This document shows, piece by piece, positions 1 through 9,273 of a stretch of DNA of 16,888 bases. The notes beneath the pieces were generated by a model. That model searched no databases, was not told the origin of the DNA, and worked only from the letters and a program-made list of their open reading frames with translations. Source of the DNA: Anaerolineae bacterium (GTDB taxonomy: Bacteria; Chloroflexota; Anaerolineae; JAFGEY01). The translations under genes and the position numbers were made by a program. Position 1 is the stretch's first letter. Each line of letters opens with the position of its first letter. Location: the NCBI GenBank assembly GCA_016931365.1, contig JAFGEY010000113.1, forward strand, positions 1 to 16,888. The letters run 5' to 3'.

Positions 1-2034
<2,034 letters not shown>

Positions 2035-2064
2035 TTATCTCATACTGGCGGTGCGACCATTCCA

Positions 2065-2082
2065 CGTTCCTGCACGGGAACG
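2065..2082 (+). terminator. hairpin after carB, weak terminator candidate
   Basis: CGTTCC (2065-2070) pairs perfectly with GGAACG (2077-2082) across a 6-nt loop, 31 nt past the carB stop. No T-run follows, so intrinsic termination is doubtful. It may only be a 3' stabilising hairpin. Confidence 0.25.
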
Positions 2083-2163
2083 ACAACTTGCAAATTACGG
2101 TGAATAGATTAAAAGTGCATATCGCTCGTTTTATCTTGTGCTTTGGCTTGGGAGTGTTTCATA

Positions 2164-3051
2164 ATGTCCTCATCGGTTTCGCAGCATAAACCTGTTGCAT
2201 TGGTCTCTTTTCCCTTGGGCTGTCCTGAATGTGGGCGTCAAACAGTCCATGTTTACGGTCAGGACCGAAAATATCGCACCCTGGGTTCGTGGTCCTGGCC
2301 GGTGGAACGACCATGGTTTTACGTCAGATGCTCTGTGTGCCAACATACTCGTCTCGTTTCGAAAGAGGATCAAAAGAAACTGCGGCCTCTGACCGACAAG
2401 AAACACATCTCATTCAATGATCGAAATATCGAGGACATACCAACCTCACTTGGCAAAGCAAGCGGCGATTGGGCGCGGCTGCGAATTCTTCGAGCCACAC
2501 GCCCAATGGGGATGGCATCCAAGATATTTGTCAAGGGCTTTTTGCTGCTCTTGCTCGTTGGCATTGGATATGTTATTTGCACCGAAGCAGTTGAGTTTTT
2601 TCAAGATACATGCTGGGTAGCTGCCAATCGATTGGCGATCAAGGCAGATGATTTGATCCGTGAAGACAAGAGCGCGCAGGCCTTGCACTATATGTCAAGC
2701 TCGCATCTAATGTTTCGTCTTGCCGGCAAGGCCTACAAGCATGAACAAGTAGCCACACTGATTGTTCGGGGACATCTCAATGTTCGCCTGAAAAACTACC
2801 GTCGTGCGATCACGATATATCAGAAAAGTCTCAAAATGTCGAGTAAAAGCGGCTTGCAGTACATCGACCTGTACGCTTGGCAGGGATTGGGAATTGCTTA
2901 CGAAGTGACGGGCCAAAGTCTCAAGGCGGCAGATGCATATAAAGCTGCCGAGTCCATGCTGACTGAACGACATCAGGAGGATCAAGAGTTTATCCAGGAG
3001 CGAATGAAGTACATACAGTTGATGCTGAGTCAATGGCTCGACAGCGCATAA
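2164..3051 (+). CDS. zinc-ribbon / single-TM / TPR-like protein, function unknown
   Basis: No family recognised with confidence. The protein is 295 residues. An N-terminal zinc-ribbon-like pair of knuckles is visible: C20-x2-C23 and C56-x2-C59. A linker follows, then one hydrophobic segment at ~122-141 (FVKGFLLLLLVGIGYVIC). A helical C-terminal half (~150-290) has TPR-like repeats, for example 'NYRRAITIYQKSL' and 'GLGIAYEVTGQSLKAADAYKAA'. The likely topology is ribbon in the cytoplasm and TPRs outside, but this is inferred. I chose ATG 2164 because GGGAG lies 9 nt upstream; a TTG at 2143 would add 7 residues. The DNA is clearly AT-richer than carB and the minus-strand genes, with different codon use, so recent acquisition is plausible. 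It converges on the hydrolase gene, ending 50 nt from that gene's stop. Confidence 0.8.
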   Translation: MSSSVSQHKPVALVSFPLGCPECGRQTVHVYGQDRKYRTLGSWSWPVERPWFYVRCSVCQHTRLVSKEDQKKLRPLTDKKHISFNDRNIEDIPTSLGKASGDWARLRILRATRPMGMASKIFVKGFLLLLLVGIGYVICTEAVEFFQDTCWVAANRLAIKADDLIREDKSAQALHYMSSSHLMFRLAGKAYKHEQVATLIVRGHLNVRLKNYRRAITIYQKSLKMSSKSGLQYIDLYAWQGLGIAYEVTGQSLKAADAYKAAESMLTERHQEDQEFIQERMKYIQLMLSQWLDSA

Positions 3052-3101
3052 TGGTGACTGTGCGGATAGGCTTGGTGCGTTTGTAGCCGTGCATTGTGTG
3101 A

Positions 3102-4001
3102 TCAGTGCTTCGTCTTTTCCAGAGTGTGATCGAAAAAATCGATCATCGTCTGTTCATAGTCCTGTGGGTGCTTTTCCAGCCCCTCGCCGTGGCTGGCATC
3201 GACGATGCGCCACAGCATTTTCGGTTCGTTTGCCTGCTCGTACAGGTGCCGGGCAAGTCGGTATTCCGGACCATCGTCCGCGCCGGTGGCGATAAGCAGC
3301 AGCGGGCGTGGGGCGATCTCACCAATGAGCTGGACGATCGGAGTCGGCGCGCGCTGCTCGATGCGCTTTTCCAGGCATTTGAACCAGAGGCGTTCTTGCA
3401 GGACTTGCCAGCGCTCGAACCACGTGTGGGGTGGGGGCAAGTCACGATGATCGACCAGCCCCGGCCCGTCGGCGATCACTGCCTGGATATCTGGAAACTG
3501 TGCTGTCGCGCGCAAGGCAATCTGCCCGCCGAGCGAAAAGCCAAACAGCCCGATGCGCCCCGGATCGACATTGGGTTGAGCGCGTAGAAATTCAAGTGTG
3601 GCTGCCACATCCTGAACGTCGGCCCAGCCATACGTGAATTGATCGCCGCCGCTGTCGCCATGGGCGCGCAGATCGTAGAGCAGCACCCCATAGCCGTGCC
3701 GGGCCAGGATGCGCGCGTGTTCCAGCATTACCCCGCGATGGGCGCTGTGCCCGTGCAGCACGATGATCACTGCCCCATTTTGTGAGGGAATGTACCAGCC
3801 CACCAGCGTCGTACCGTCGGCGCTGGTCAGTGTAACATCTCGATAGTCCAGGCCCACACTCGCCGGCGTCAAATCGCCAACGCGGTTGTTTGTCCGTCGC
3901 GCCATCACGTCGGCCCAGGCAGGCAAGAGGGCGACGTGCGCAGCGGCCCGAACCAGAAACAGCAAGATCAAGAGGTGTTTGAGTCCGAACTTGATCTTCA
4001 T
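3102..4001 (-). CDS. membrane-anchored alpha/beta hydrolase
   Basis: Serine hydrolase of the alpha/beta-hydrolase fold, 299 residues; substrate unknown. The N-terminus (MKIKFGLKHLLILLFLVRAA, ~1-28) is a basic plus hydrophobic signal or anchor, so the enzyme probably sits at the membrane, most likely facing out. Fold landmarks: oxyanion loop 'LHGHSAHRG' (82-90), 'YDLRAHGDSGG' (109-119), nucleophile elbow G-F-S156-L-G-G, a probable acid in 'GADDGPEY' (D242 or D243) and catalytic His271 in 'DASHGEG'. The catalytic triad therefore looks complete. The start ATG (4001-3999) overlaps the stop TGA of the preceding permease gene (4000-3998) as ATGA. That supports translational coupling and this start over an in-frame TTG 27 nt upstream. 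It is the last gene of the run. The context suggests it acts on what the ABC system handles. Confidence 0.9.
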   Translation of the reverse strand: MKIKFGLKHLLILLFLVRAAAHVALLPAWADVMARRTNNRVGDLTPASVGLDYRDVTLTSADGTTLVGWYIPSQNGAVIIVLHGHSAHRGVMLEHARILARHGYGVLLYDLRAHGDSGGDQFTYGWADVQDVAATLEFLRAQPNVDPGRIGLFGFSLGGQIALRATAQFPDIQAVIADGPGLVDHRDLPPPHTWFERWQVLQERLWFKCLEKRIEQRAPTPIVQLIGEIAPRPLLLIATGADDGPEYRLARHLYEQANEPKMLWRIVDASHGEGLEKHPQDYEQTMIDFFDHTLEKTKH

Positions 4002-4879
4002 CGTGCCGCGTCCAGGTCCTGCCACCAAAAGAGGCCAATAGCAATTGCCGTGCCTCCGAGCGCATAACCCAACAGCACGGCCAATGCTGTCAACGGCTGG
4101 ATGTTCGCATCGCCATAGAATGGCGCGTTGTGCTGGATCAGCGCGAGCGGAGCCATTGAAAACTGGAGGCTGTTCAACAAAAAAACTGCGTTGTTAAAGA
4201 CAGAGGCAATCTTGTAAGTGCCGAGGCTGACAGCAAAACCCAGGTTGCCGGTGATCAGCAAATCGACCAGGAACAACCCCAACCCAATGAACAGAGTAAA
4301 GGCCGGCGAGTGCACGATCATCCCCCCGATCAGCGCCAGACCGGTGTAGGCTGCGGCTGCCAGAATAGCGACGGCGGCAGCGTCCAGTCCCGAAGTGCAC
4401 AACACCAGCAGCCACAGCCACAATCCGCCTTGTGGGCCAAAGCGAATGGCCTGGCTGATCAGCGCGACTCCGCCGCTGCATACCCACCCGATCAGCGCGT
4501 AGATCAACGCGGCATAGATCAGCGTGATTTCTTTGCCCACGATGAATACCCAACGAGGAATGCCCCGCTCGATGGCAACACGGGCCGTCCTTTGCTCAAA
4601 CTCGTCGCCCAGGATGGTGGTGACGAGCAGCAGTGCATTCATCGTGGTCAGGATGAGCAAAAATGCGCCGATCAGCTCCAGTGCGCGCGGAAAGGCGACC
4701 GCCTGCCCGTCAATTTGGGCAAGCACTGCAAGCGTCACCACCGGCGTAATCGCTGTTGCTACAAGCATGATCTTGAACACCCGCGAGCGATGTAGTTTTA
4801 ATCTTTCGCACCGCAGAAAGGCGCGCAGCAAAGGCCAGTGTCGGGCCAAACCGGGATGCCTCGTCGTGCGCACGTTCAC
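3998..4879 (-). CDS. ABC-2 type transporter permease
   Basis: Membrane subunit of an ABC-2 family exporter, 293 residues with about six hydrophobic segments. TM1 is ~35-54 and TM2 ~68-90, separated by a short outer loop 'QIDGQAVAFPRAL'. TM2 is followed by the cytoplasmic coupling motif 'GDEFEQRTARVAIERGIPRW' (91-110), equivalent to 'GNEFSWGTIRTVLARG' in the upstream gene product. Further TMs lie at ~116-142, ~153-182, ~186-210 and ~262-286. A basic, cytoplasmic N-terminus precedes TM1. The start is GTG (4879-4877), overlapping the upstream stop TGA (4878-4876) as GTGA, so translation is probably coupled and the two permeases are likely made in fixed ratio as a heterodimer. Its normal short first loop is the internal comparison that shows how abnormal the fused partner is. 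Confidence 0.93.
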   Translation of the reverse strand: MNVRTTRHPGLARHWPLLRAFLRCERLKLHRSRVFKIMLVATAITPVVTLAVLAQIDGQAVAFPRALELIGAFLLILTTMNALLLVTTILGDEFEQRTARVAIERGIPRWVFIVGKEITLIYAALIYALIGWVCSGGVALISQAIRFGPQGGLWLWLLVLCTSGLDAAAVAILAAAAYTGLALIGGMIVHSPAFTLFIGLGLFLVDLLITGNLGFAVSLGTYKIASVFNNAVFLLNSLQFSMAPLALIQHNAPFYGDANIQPLTALAVLLGYALGGTAIAIGLFWWQDLDAAR

Positions 4880-7146
4880 GGGGTCATCTCCCTTTGCTTG
4901 AAAGTCGAGATCGCGCCGAGCAAAGGCAGCGATCCATAAATGAACAGGAGCATCACTGATATCCAGGGGTTCGACGGCAGCGCCAGGATATCGGCGATCA
5001 GGCGCACCCAGGTGTCCAGTTCAGCCAGCTTGCCTGGATTGCCCCAATAAAGCACCTGTCGAATGTCATAGTGCGGGATCAGTACCGGTAGTTTGGCCCA
5101 GAAAGTGCTGCCAAAGGCGGCCGGATCAAAGTCGGGAATGGCGAAAAGAAAGCCCAGGCCTACCGAGAGCAGGATGTAGGCCAGAAAGCTCAAGAAAAAG
5201 AGCAAAAAAAGTAAGGCAAAGGCCGGCCCAGCTTTGCCCACCCCGATGTAGGTCGCCACGATTGTGGCCGTCAGCAAGAGCGTCATCAGCCAGGCGCGCC
5301 CAAACGCCGTCCCCTGTTCCAGCCAAGTCATGCTGGAGACGAACCCCAGATCGAGCGAGCCGGTCAACCGGTGCAGACTCCACAGGCCGTAGAGGCCACA
5401 CAGCAACCACATCGCCAGCAAACCTATTGTCGCCACTGCCAGCAGGGCGATCCACTTGGCAAGCACCAACCGTGCGCGCGGCACGCCACGAGCCAACACC
5501 GTGCGTATTGTGCCCCAGCTAAACTCGTTGCCGACAAAGGCAATGCCCAGCAGGATCAGCGCAATCAACAACCAATCGTAGGAACGGTACAAACACTCGA
5601 ACGCGCCGGGAAAAATTGCGGCTCGACGATAGTCGCCCGGCTGCGGCTCTGCCGCTGGGGCCAAGATAGCGCCCAGTTTTTGTGCCGACAGTGAGTCTAC
5701 ATCAACCTGCCGCTCCGGTGCACCTGGACTGCCACGCCGCCACGCAGATGACATATCAACGCCATTGGCGGCGACGATCAACTGGTTGACCTCGCCCGAT
5801 GCTTCGTCGGCAGCAAAGCGGACCTCGGTGTCGCCGTAATCGGCGAAAAATTGTGTTTCCGAGTACGGATACAGTTCCATCGTCATTTCGCCTTGCGACG
5901 AGTCTACGTGGACAAAAAAGCGATCTTGCTCCCGGTAGGCAGTCAAGGTCATATTGAGCTCGAGATGATCATAAACACCGACATACGCATCGAACACATC
6001 GGGGGACAGGCCAATGATCGGCTTCTCGTGCCGCACGGGCAGATCGTAAAATTCGCCGTAGACGATCGATACCAGGTCTTCGACGATGCGATTGATTGGC
6101 AGCCAGGCAGCATTGCTGAGGACAATAACCGTTACTTGAGGGCGAAATGGGGCGACCTCGGCCAGACGCACAATTTCACCGCTAAACCCTTGCATCGTGC
6201 CGCCGTGAAGAATGGCTTCGTGACCACCGATCTGCCCCATCATCCAGCCATAGCCCACGCGATTATCGCCCATATTCTGATAGGGCGTCCAAATCTGTGC
6301 CATTGTCTCGGCGCGAGCCAGGGTGTTGGCACTCAGGGCACGATCCCACAAATAAAGATCATTGATCGTGCTGTACAACCCGCCTGCCGCGCCGGGCACC
6401 TCACCGGGCGGGAAGGAGACCGTGACGGGGCCATCGGCGCTGCGCACATAGCCGGTGACGGCATTCTCCAGCCCGGCAAGGCTGGAGGGACCAAAGCCGC
6501 TACGTCGCATGCCCAGCGGCTCGAAAATACGCGTGCGAATATAGTCAGCGTAGCTTTGCCCGGACGCCGCTTCGATGACCTGCCCAAGCAAGAAATATCC
6601 CGAATTGCTGTAGCTGGCCCGGCTGCCCGGCTCAAATTCGAGTGTCAGGGGCACGCCGGTGAGCGCGTTAGGGATGCCGGAGCTATGCGTGAGCAGGTGG
6701 TGGATGGTCACCCGGTCGCCGTAAGGCAGACCCGGCACATAGACGCCGACCGGAGCGCGAACGTCGAGGCGGCCGGCCTCGGCAAGTTGCATGATCGCCA
6801 TAGCCGTGAACTGTTTGCTCATCGAGGCGATGGGGAACACAGTATCCGGCGTGACCGGCGCGTTTGTTTCGCGGTCGGCCAGGCCGTAACCACGGCGTAC
6901 CAGCACCTGACCGTCCTGGGCGATCAACACAGCCGCGCTGCCCGGCCACTGCGGCCAGGCGTCCATCTGCGCGCGCATGTATTCGTCCACCGGCCCGACG
7001 ATGTCCAGTCCATTGCGCGCCCTGACGCGCAGGCCACGCAGTCGTAGGCCAACAATGATCAGCAGGGTAGCCAGCAACAGCCAGGTGAGGCGATGTTTGA
7101 GCAGTTTGAACAGCTCGGTTTTGGCCAGTCTCAGTAGTGTGGTCAT
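4876..7146 (-). CDS. ABC-2 permease with a serine beta-lactamase-like domain in its first outer loop
   Basis: 756 residues in one open frame. The N-terminus is permease-like: 'LAKTELFKLLKHRL' (7-20), then a short TM1 (~21-34). After an Arg-rich stretch (35-44), residues ~50-380 form a serine beta-lactamase/S12-type hydrolase: S108-M-S-K111, 'LLTHSSGIPN' (151-160), Y179-S-N181 and H314-G-G316. A small beta-rich C-terminal module of the kind often attached to such enzymes follows (~380-470). From ~508 the permease resumes: 'FPGAFECLYRSYDW', TM2 (~524-539), 'GNEFSWGTIRTVLARGVPRAR', then four further hydrophobic segments (~564-585, ~618-636, ~641-669, ~728-745). Permease homology places the enzyme outside the membrane. 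It follows the ATPase gene by 24 nt with no clear Shine-Dalgarno, and overlaps the next permease by 4 nt. The transported and hydrolysed substrates are unknown; a beta-lactam, peptide or ester are all possible. An assembly chimera must be excluded. Confidence 0.92.
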   Translation of the reverse strand: MTTLLRLAKTELFKLLKHRLTWLLLATLLIIVGLRLRGLRVRARNGLDIVGPVDEYMRAQMDAWPQWPGSAAVLIAQDGQVLVRRGYGLADRETNAPVTPDTVFPIASMSKQFTAMAIMQLAEAGRLDVRAPVGVYVPGLPYGDRVTIHHLLTHSSGIPNALTGVPLTLEFEPGSRASYSNSGYFLLGQVIEAASGQSYADYIRTRIFEPLGMRRSGFGPSSLAGLENAVTGYVRSADGPVTVSFPPGEVPGAAGGLYSTINDLYLWDRALSANTLARAETMAQIWTPYQNMGDNRVGYGWMMGQIGGHEAILHGGTMQGFSGEIVRLAEVAPFRPQVTVIVLSNAAWLPINRIVEDLVSIVYGEFYDLPVRHEKPIIGLSPDVFDAYVGVYDHLELNMTLTAYREQDRFFVHVDSSQGEMTMELYPYSETQFFADYGDTEVRFAADEASGEVNQLIVAANGVDMSSAWRRGSPGAPERQVDVDSLSAQKLGAILAPAAEPQPGDYRRAAIFPGAFECLYRSYDWLLIALILLGIAFVGNEFSWGTIRTVLARGVPRARLVLAKWIALLAVATIGLLAMWLLCGLYGLWSLHRLTGSLDLGFVSSMTWLEQGTAFGRAWLMTLLLTATIVATYIGVGKAGPAFALLFLLFFLSFLAYILLSVGLGFLFAIPDFDPAAFGSTFWAKLPVLIPHYDIRQVLYWGNPGKLAELDTWVRLIADILALPSNPWISVMLLFIYGSLPLLGAISTFKQREMTP
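5737..6999 (-). other. inserted serine beta-lactamase-like (S12) domain plus its beta-rich tail
   Basis: This is the part of the fused permease (about residues 50-470) that has no counterpart in the partner permease. It begins near 'VDEYMRAQMDAW', reads like a full-length enzyme, and holds the SxxK, YxN and HxG catalytic motifs in normal order and spacing. The junctions are approximate (about 20 residues either way). Confidence 0.88.
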
Positions 7147-7170
7147 GGTCGGCCCGTGATCAATCGCGGT

Positions 7171-8094
7171 TCACGTCCCGTTTCCCGTAACGTCCAAAAA
7201 GTAGCTTTCCAGCGACCGTTCGGCGACTTTGAGGCCGTGCAAATACAGCCCTTGCGCGGACAAGGCGGCTGTCAGATCGGCGGCGCGCTCGGCTGGGGCA
7301 TCGACATAAAGCACATCGTCGCGCAGTTGAACGTTTTTCACGAAGGCCAGCGCCTGCATCACCGGGATAGCCCGCTCCGGTTCGGCAATGCGAATTTCGA
7401 TGTGACCTCCCTCTCGGAGTAGTGTATCCACGTTGTCGCAGGCGATAGCCTTGCCTTTGTTGAGGATCAACACCCGATCGCAAACCTGTTCGACTTCGTG
7501 GAGCAGGTGGCTGGAGAGCAGAATCGTCTTGTGCTGCTCTTGGGCCAGGCGCAAGACGAGTTGCCGGATTTCGAGCATGCCCGCCGGATCGAGGCCGTTG
7601 GTCGGCTCGTCGAGGATCAGCAGGTCGGGGTTATGCACCAGGGCCGCGCCCAAGCCGAGACGTTGCTTCATGCCCGTCGAGAATGTTTTGACCTTCGATT
7701 CGGCACGGCTTCTGAGGCCGACCAGGTCCAGTATCTCATCGATGTGTTCCTGTCCGGTGCCACCACCGCTCATCTGGGCCATTACCCACAAGTTGTCGCG
7801 CGCCGAGAGGTAAGGATAGAAGGCCGCCTCAACCAACGCGCCGACCCGGCGCAGTGCCTCCGAGGGGTGAGTGCGCATGTCGTAACCGAACACCTCGGCC
7901 GACCCGGACGTGGGGCGGATCAGCCCCAGCAGCATTGAGATCGTCGTTGTCTTGCCTGCACCGTTAGGGCCGAGCAGGCCAAAGACCTCGCCGCGATAGA
8001 TGCGTATTGACATATCGTCGACGGCGGTGACCTCTTTGTACTGTTTGGTCAGCCCTTCGGTGCAGATAATCAGGTCGTGGCTTGGAGCGTTCAT
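7171..8094 (-). CDS. ABC transporter ATP-binding protein (BcrA-like)
   Basis: Cytoplasmic ATPase that powers the two adjoining permeases, 307 residues. Walker A is G-P-N-G-A-G-K48-T-T (42-50). The signature is a variant, 'FSTGMKQR' (138-145). Walker B is 'LLILDEP' (158-164, E163), followed by the D-loop 'NGLDP' and H-loop H196 in 'SSHLLHE'. The 'GALVEAAFYPYLSARDNL' segment and the ~80-residue C-terminal extension are typical of the BcrA/drug- and lantibiotic-immunity branch of exporters. This family match is from general knowledge, not a search. ATG 8094 lies 3 nt after the stop of the sugar-kinase-like gene, with GAGG 9 nt upstream inside that gene's end. It is therefore probably co-transcribed with both neighbours. 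Confidence 0.95.
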   Translation of the reverse strand: MNAPSHDLIICTEGLTKQYKEVTAVDDMSIRIYRGEVFGLLGPNGAGKTTTISMLLGLIRPTSGSAEVFGYDMRTHPSEALRRVGALVEAAFYPYLSARDNLWVMAQMSGGGTGQEHIDEILDLVGLRSRAESKVKTFSTGMKQRLGLGAALVHNPDLLILDEPTNGLDPAGMLEIRQLVLRLAQEQHKTILLSSHLLHEVEQVCDRVLILNKGKAIACDNVDTLLREGGHIEIRIAEPERAIPVMQALAFVKNVQLRDDVLYVDAPAERAADLTAALSAQGLYLHGLKVAERSLESYFLDVTGNGT

Positions 8095-8097
8095 CGA

Positions 8098-9210
8098 TTA
8101 CGGCCTCATATCTTCAATGATCGCCCGAATCTGCCCCTCTTGCGCCTCGATGCTTTCGGCAACCTTGAACTGCACCAACGCGCGCCGCAGGTTGTGCGTC
8201 TCGTCCTTAACCTTGAAATAAACGTCGCCGTTAAGATAGTCGGTGAAAAAGCGCAGTCCCAACTCGAACGAAATCAATCGAATACCATCGTACATATACG
8301 CATAATCCTGGTCGGTCAGGAACTCTTGTGCTTCGCTCAGGTAGCCTTGCAGGATGACGCGGCAAAGATCGGTGTCAAAGCAGACCTGGTCGATCTGTTC
8401 CGTCTCTTCGCCCAGCGGGTTGCAGCAGGAACGCAGGCAGTCGCCGATGTCATAATGCACCAGTCCCGGCTTGACCGTGTCCAGGTCGATCAGGCTGATC
8501 GCGTGGCCGGTGGTGTCTTCGATCATGATGTTGTTGATCTTGGGATCGCCGTGGATGGGGCGCATCTGCAACTGGCCTTTTGCTTTGGCCGTTTCGAGCA
8601 CGCCCGCCCAGCCTTTTCGCGCCTCGATAAAGCGCAATCCGTGCTGCGCCTCCGGTGTATCGAGCATGGCTTGGGGGTTGGCGACGGCCCGTTCATATTG
8701 GGCCACGTACTGCGGGGCGATGTGAAAACCGGGCAAGGTGTCGTGTAGTTGTTCGGGGGGCAGATCGCTGATCAGGCGGTGAAAGTGCCCCAGCGCGTAA
8801 CCGGCCTCGCGCGCGTGATCGCGGCTCCGCACCTCGTTCATCGTGCGCGAGTTGTTGACAAAGCTGAGCGCGCGCCAGAATCCGCCCTCGTCGTCGATGA
8901 AAAAATCTTGTCCGTCGCGGGCGGGGATGACGTGCGGCATCACCCAATGGTGGTGATTGTCGGCCTCGTTTTCGCACGCCATCCTGGCCAAAACGTGCTC
9001 GCTAAAAGTACGCATGTTGACCATAATCTGTTCGGGGTGGACGAACACTGCCGTGTTGATGCGCTGCAACACGAACGGCGAATCCGGGCAGGCTGCGTCG
9101 TCGACGCAGGAAACGAGATAGGTGTCGTTGACGTTGCCCGATCCGTATTCACGCACGTCGATGACCGGATGGAGAGTGAATTGGGCCGCAGCCCGAATGA
9201 TGTTTTGCAC
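8098..9210 (-). CDS. NahK-like sugar-1-kinase (APH/choline-kinase fold)
   Basis: Phosphotransferase, 370 residues, resembling N-acetylhexosamine 1-kinase (NahK/LnpB, often mis-labelled 'mucin desulfatase', usually ~360 aa). If the match holds, it phosphorylates a hexosamine or related sugar at C1 with ATP. Seen: an N-lobe with a nucleotide loop 'GSGNVNDTYLV' (23-33); the family hallmark 'VLQRINTAVF' (47-56); the catalytic loop H220-G-D222-P-K-I-N-N227; and the metal-binding 'IDLDTVKPG' (241-249). The start is GTG 9210-9208, because AAGGAG (9221-9216) sits 5 nt upstream. A TTG at 9249 would put this ribosome site inside the gene. It is flanked by the ROK-like kinase (54 nt) and the ABC ATPase (3 nt). 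Exact sugar specificity cannot be read. Confidence 0.85.
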   Translation of the reverse strand: MQNIIRAAAQFTLHPVIDVREYGSGNVNDTYLVSCVDDAACPDSPFVLQRINTAVFVHPEQIMVNMRTFSEHVLARMACENEADNHHHWVMPHVIPARDGQDFFIDDEGGFWRALSFVNNSRTMNEVRSRDHAREAGYALGHFHRLISDLPPEQLHDTLPGFHIAPQYVAQYERAVANPQAMLDTPEAQHGLRFIEARKGWAGVLETAKAKGQLQMRPIHGDPKINNIMIEDTTGHAISLIDLDTVKPGLVHYDIGDCLRSCCNPLGEETEQIDQVCFDTDLCRVILQGYLSEAQEFLTDQDYAYMYDGIRLISFELGLRFFTDYLNGDVYFKVKDETHNLRRALVQFKVAESIEAQEGQIRAIIEDMRP

Positions 9211-9215
9211 AAGCG

Positions 9216-9221
9216 CTCCTT
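9216..9221 (-). promoter_or_regulatory. Shine-Dalgarno deciding a GTG start
   Basis: AAGGAG on the minus strand with a 5-nt spacer (CGCTT) to GTG at 9210. The ROK-like gene upstream uses the same layout: AAAGGAG at 10686-10680 with a 5-nt spacer to ATG 10674. Confidence 0.7.
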
Positions 9222-9256
9222 GGATAATATTTCGAGTGAATTTGCTCAAGAGGGCA

Positions 9257-9273
9257 GGTTTTTGTCAAAAACC
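9257..9273. repeat. palindrome at the 3' end of the ROK-like gene
   Basis: GGTTTTTG and CAAAAACC face each other across one base. The neighbouring 'AAACCGGGTTTC' (9269-9280) is also near-palindromic. The minus-strand stop TGA (9267-9265) lies in the palindrome, and the last codons (Q-K-P-G-F) are encoded by this repeat-like DNA. The pattern looks like a small dispersed repeat, but no second copy lies in the window. Confidence 0.45.

Noticed and set aside
2088..2116. A promoter for the TPR gene starting at TTGCAA
   Set aside because: No acceptable -10 box lies at 16-18 nt; the nearest candidate, TAGATT, is only 11 nt away.
5851..7047. A 398-codon plus-strand open frame opposite the fused permease
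   Set aside because: It is a shadow of the minus-strand gene: no domain, no ribosome site, and the opposite strand has clear catalytic and transport motifs.
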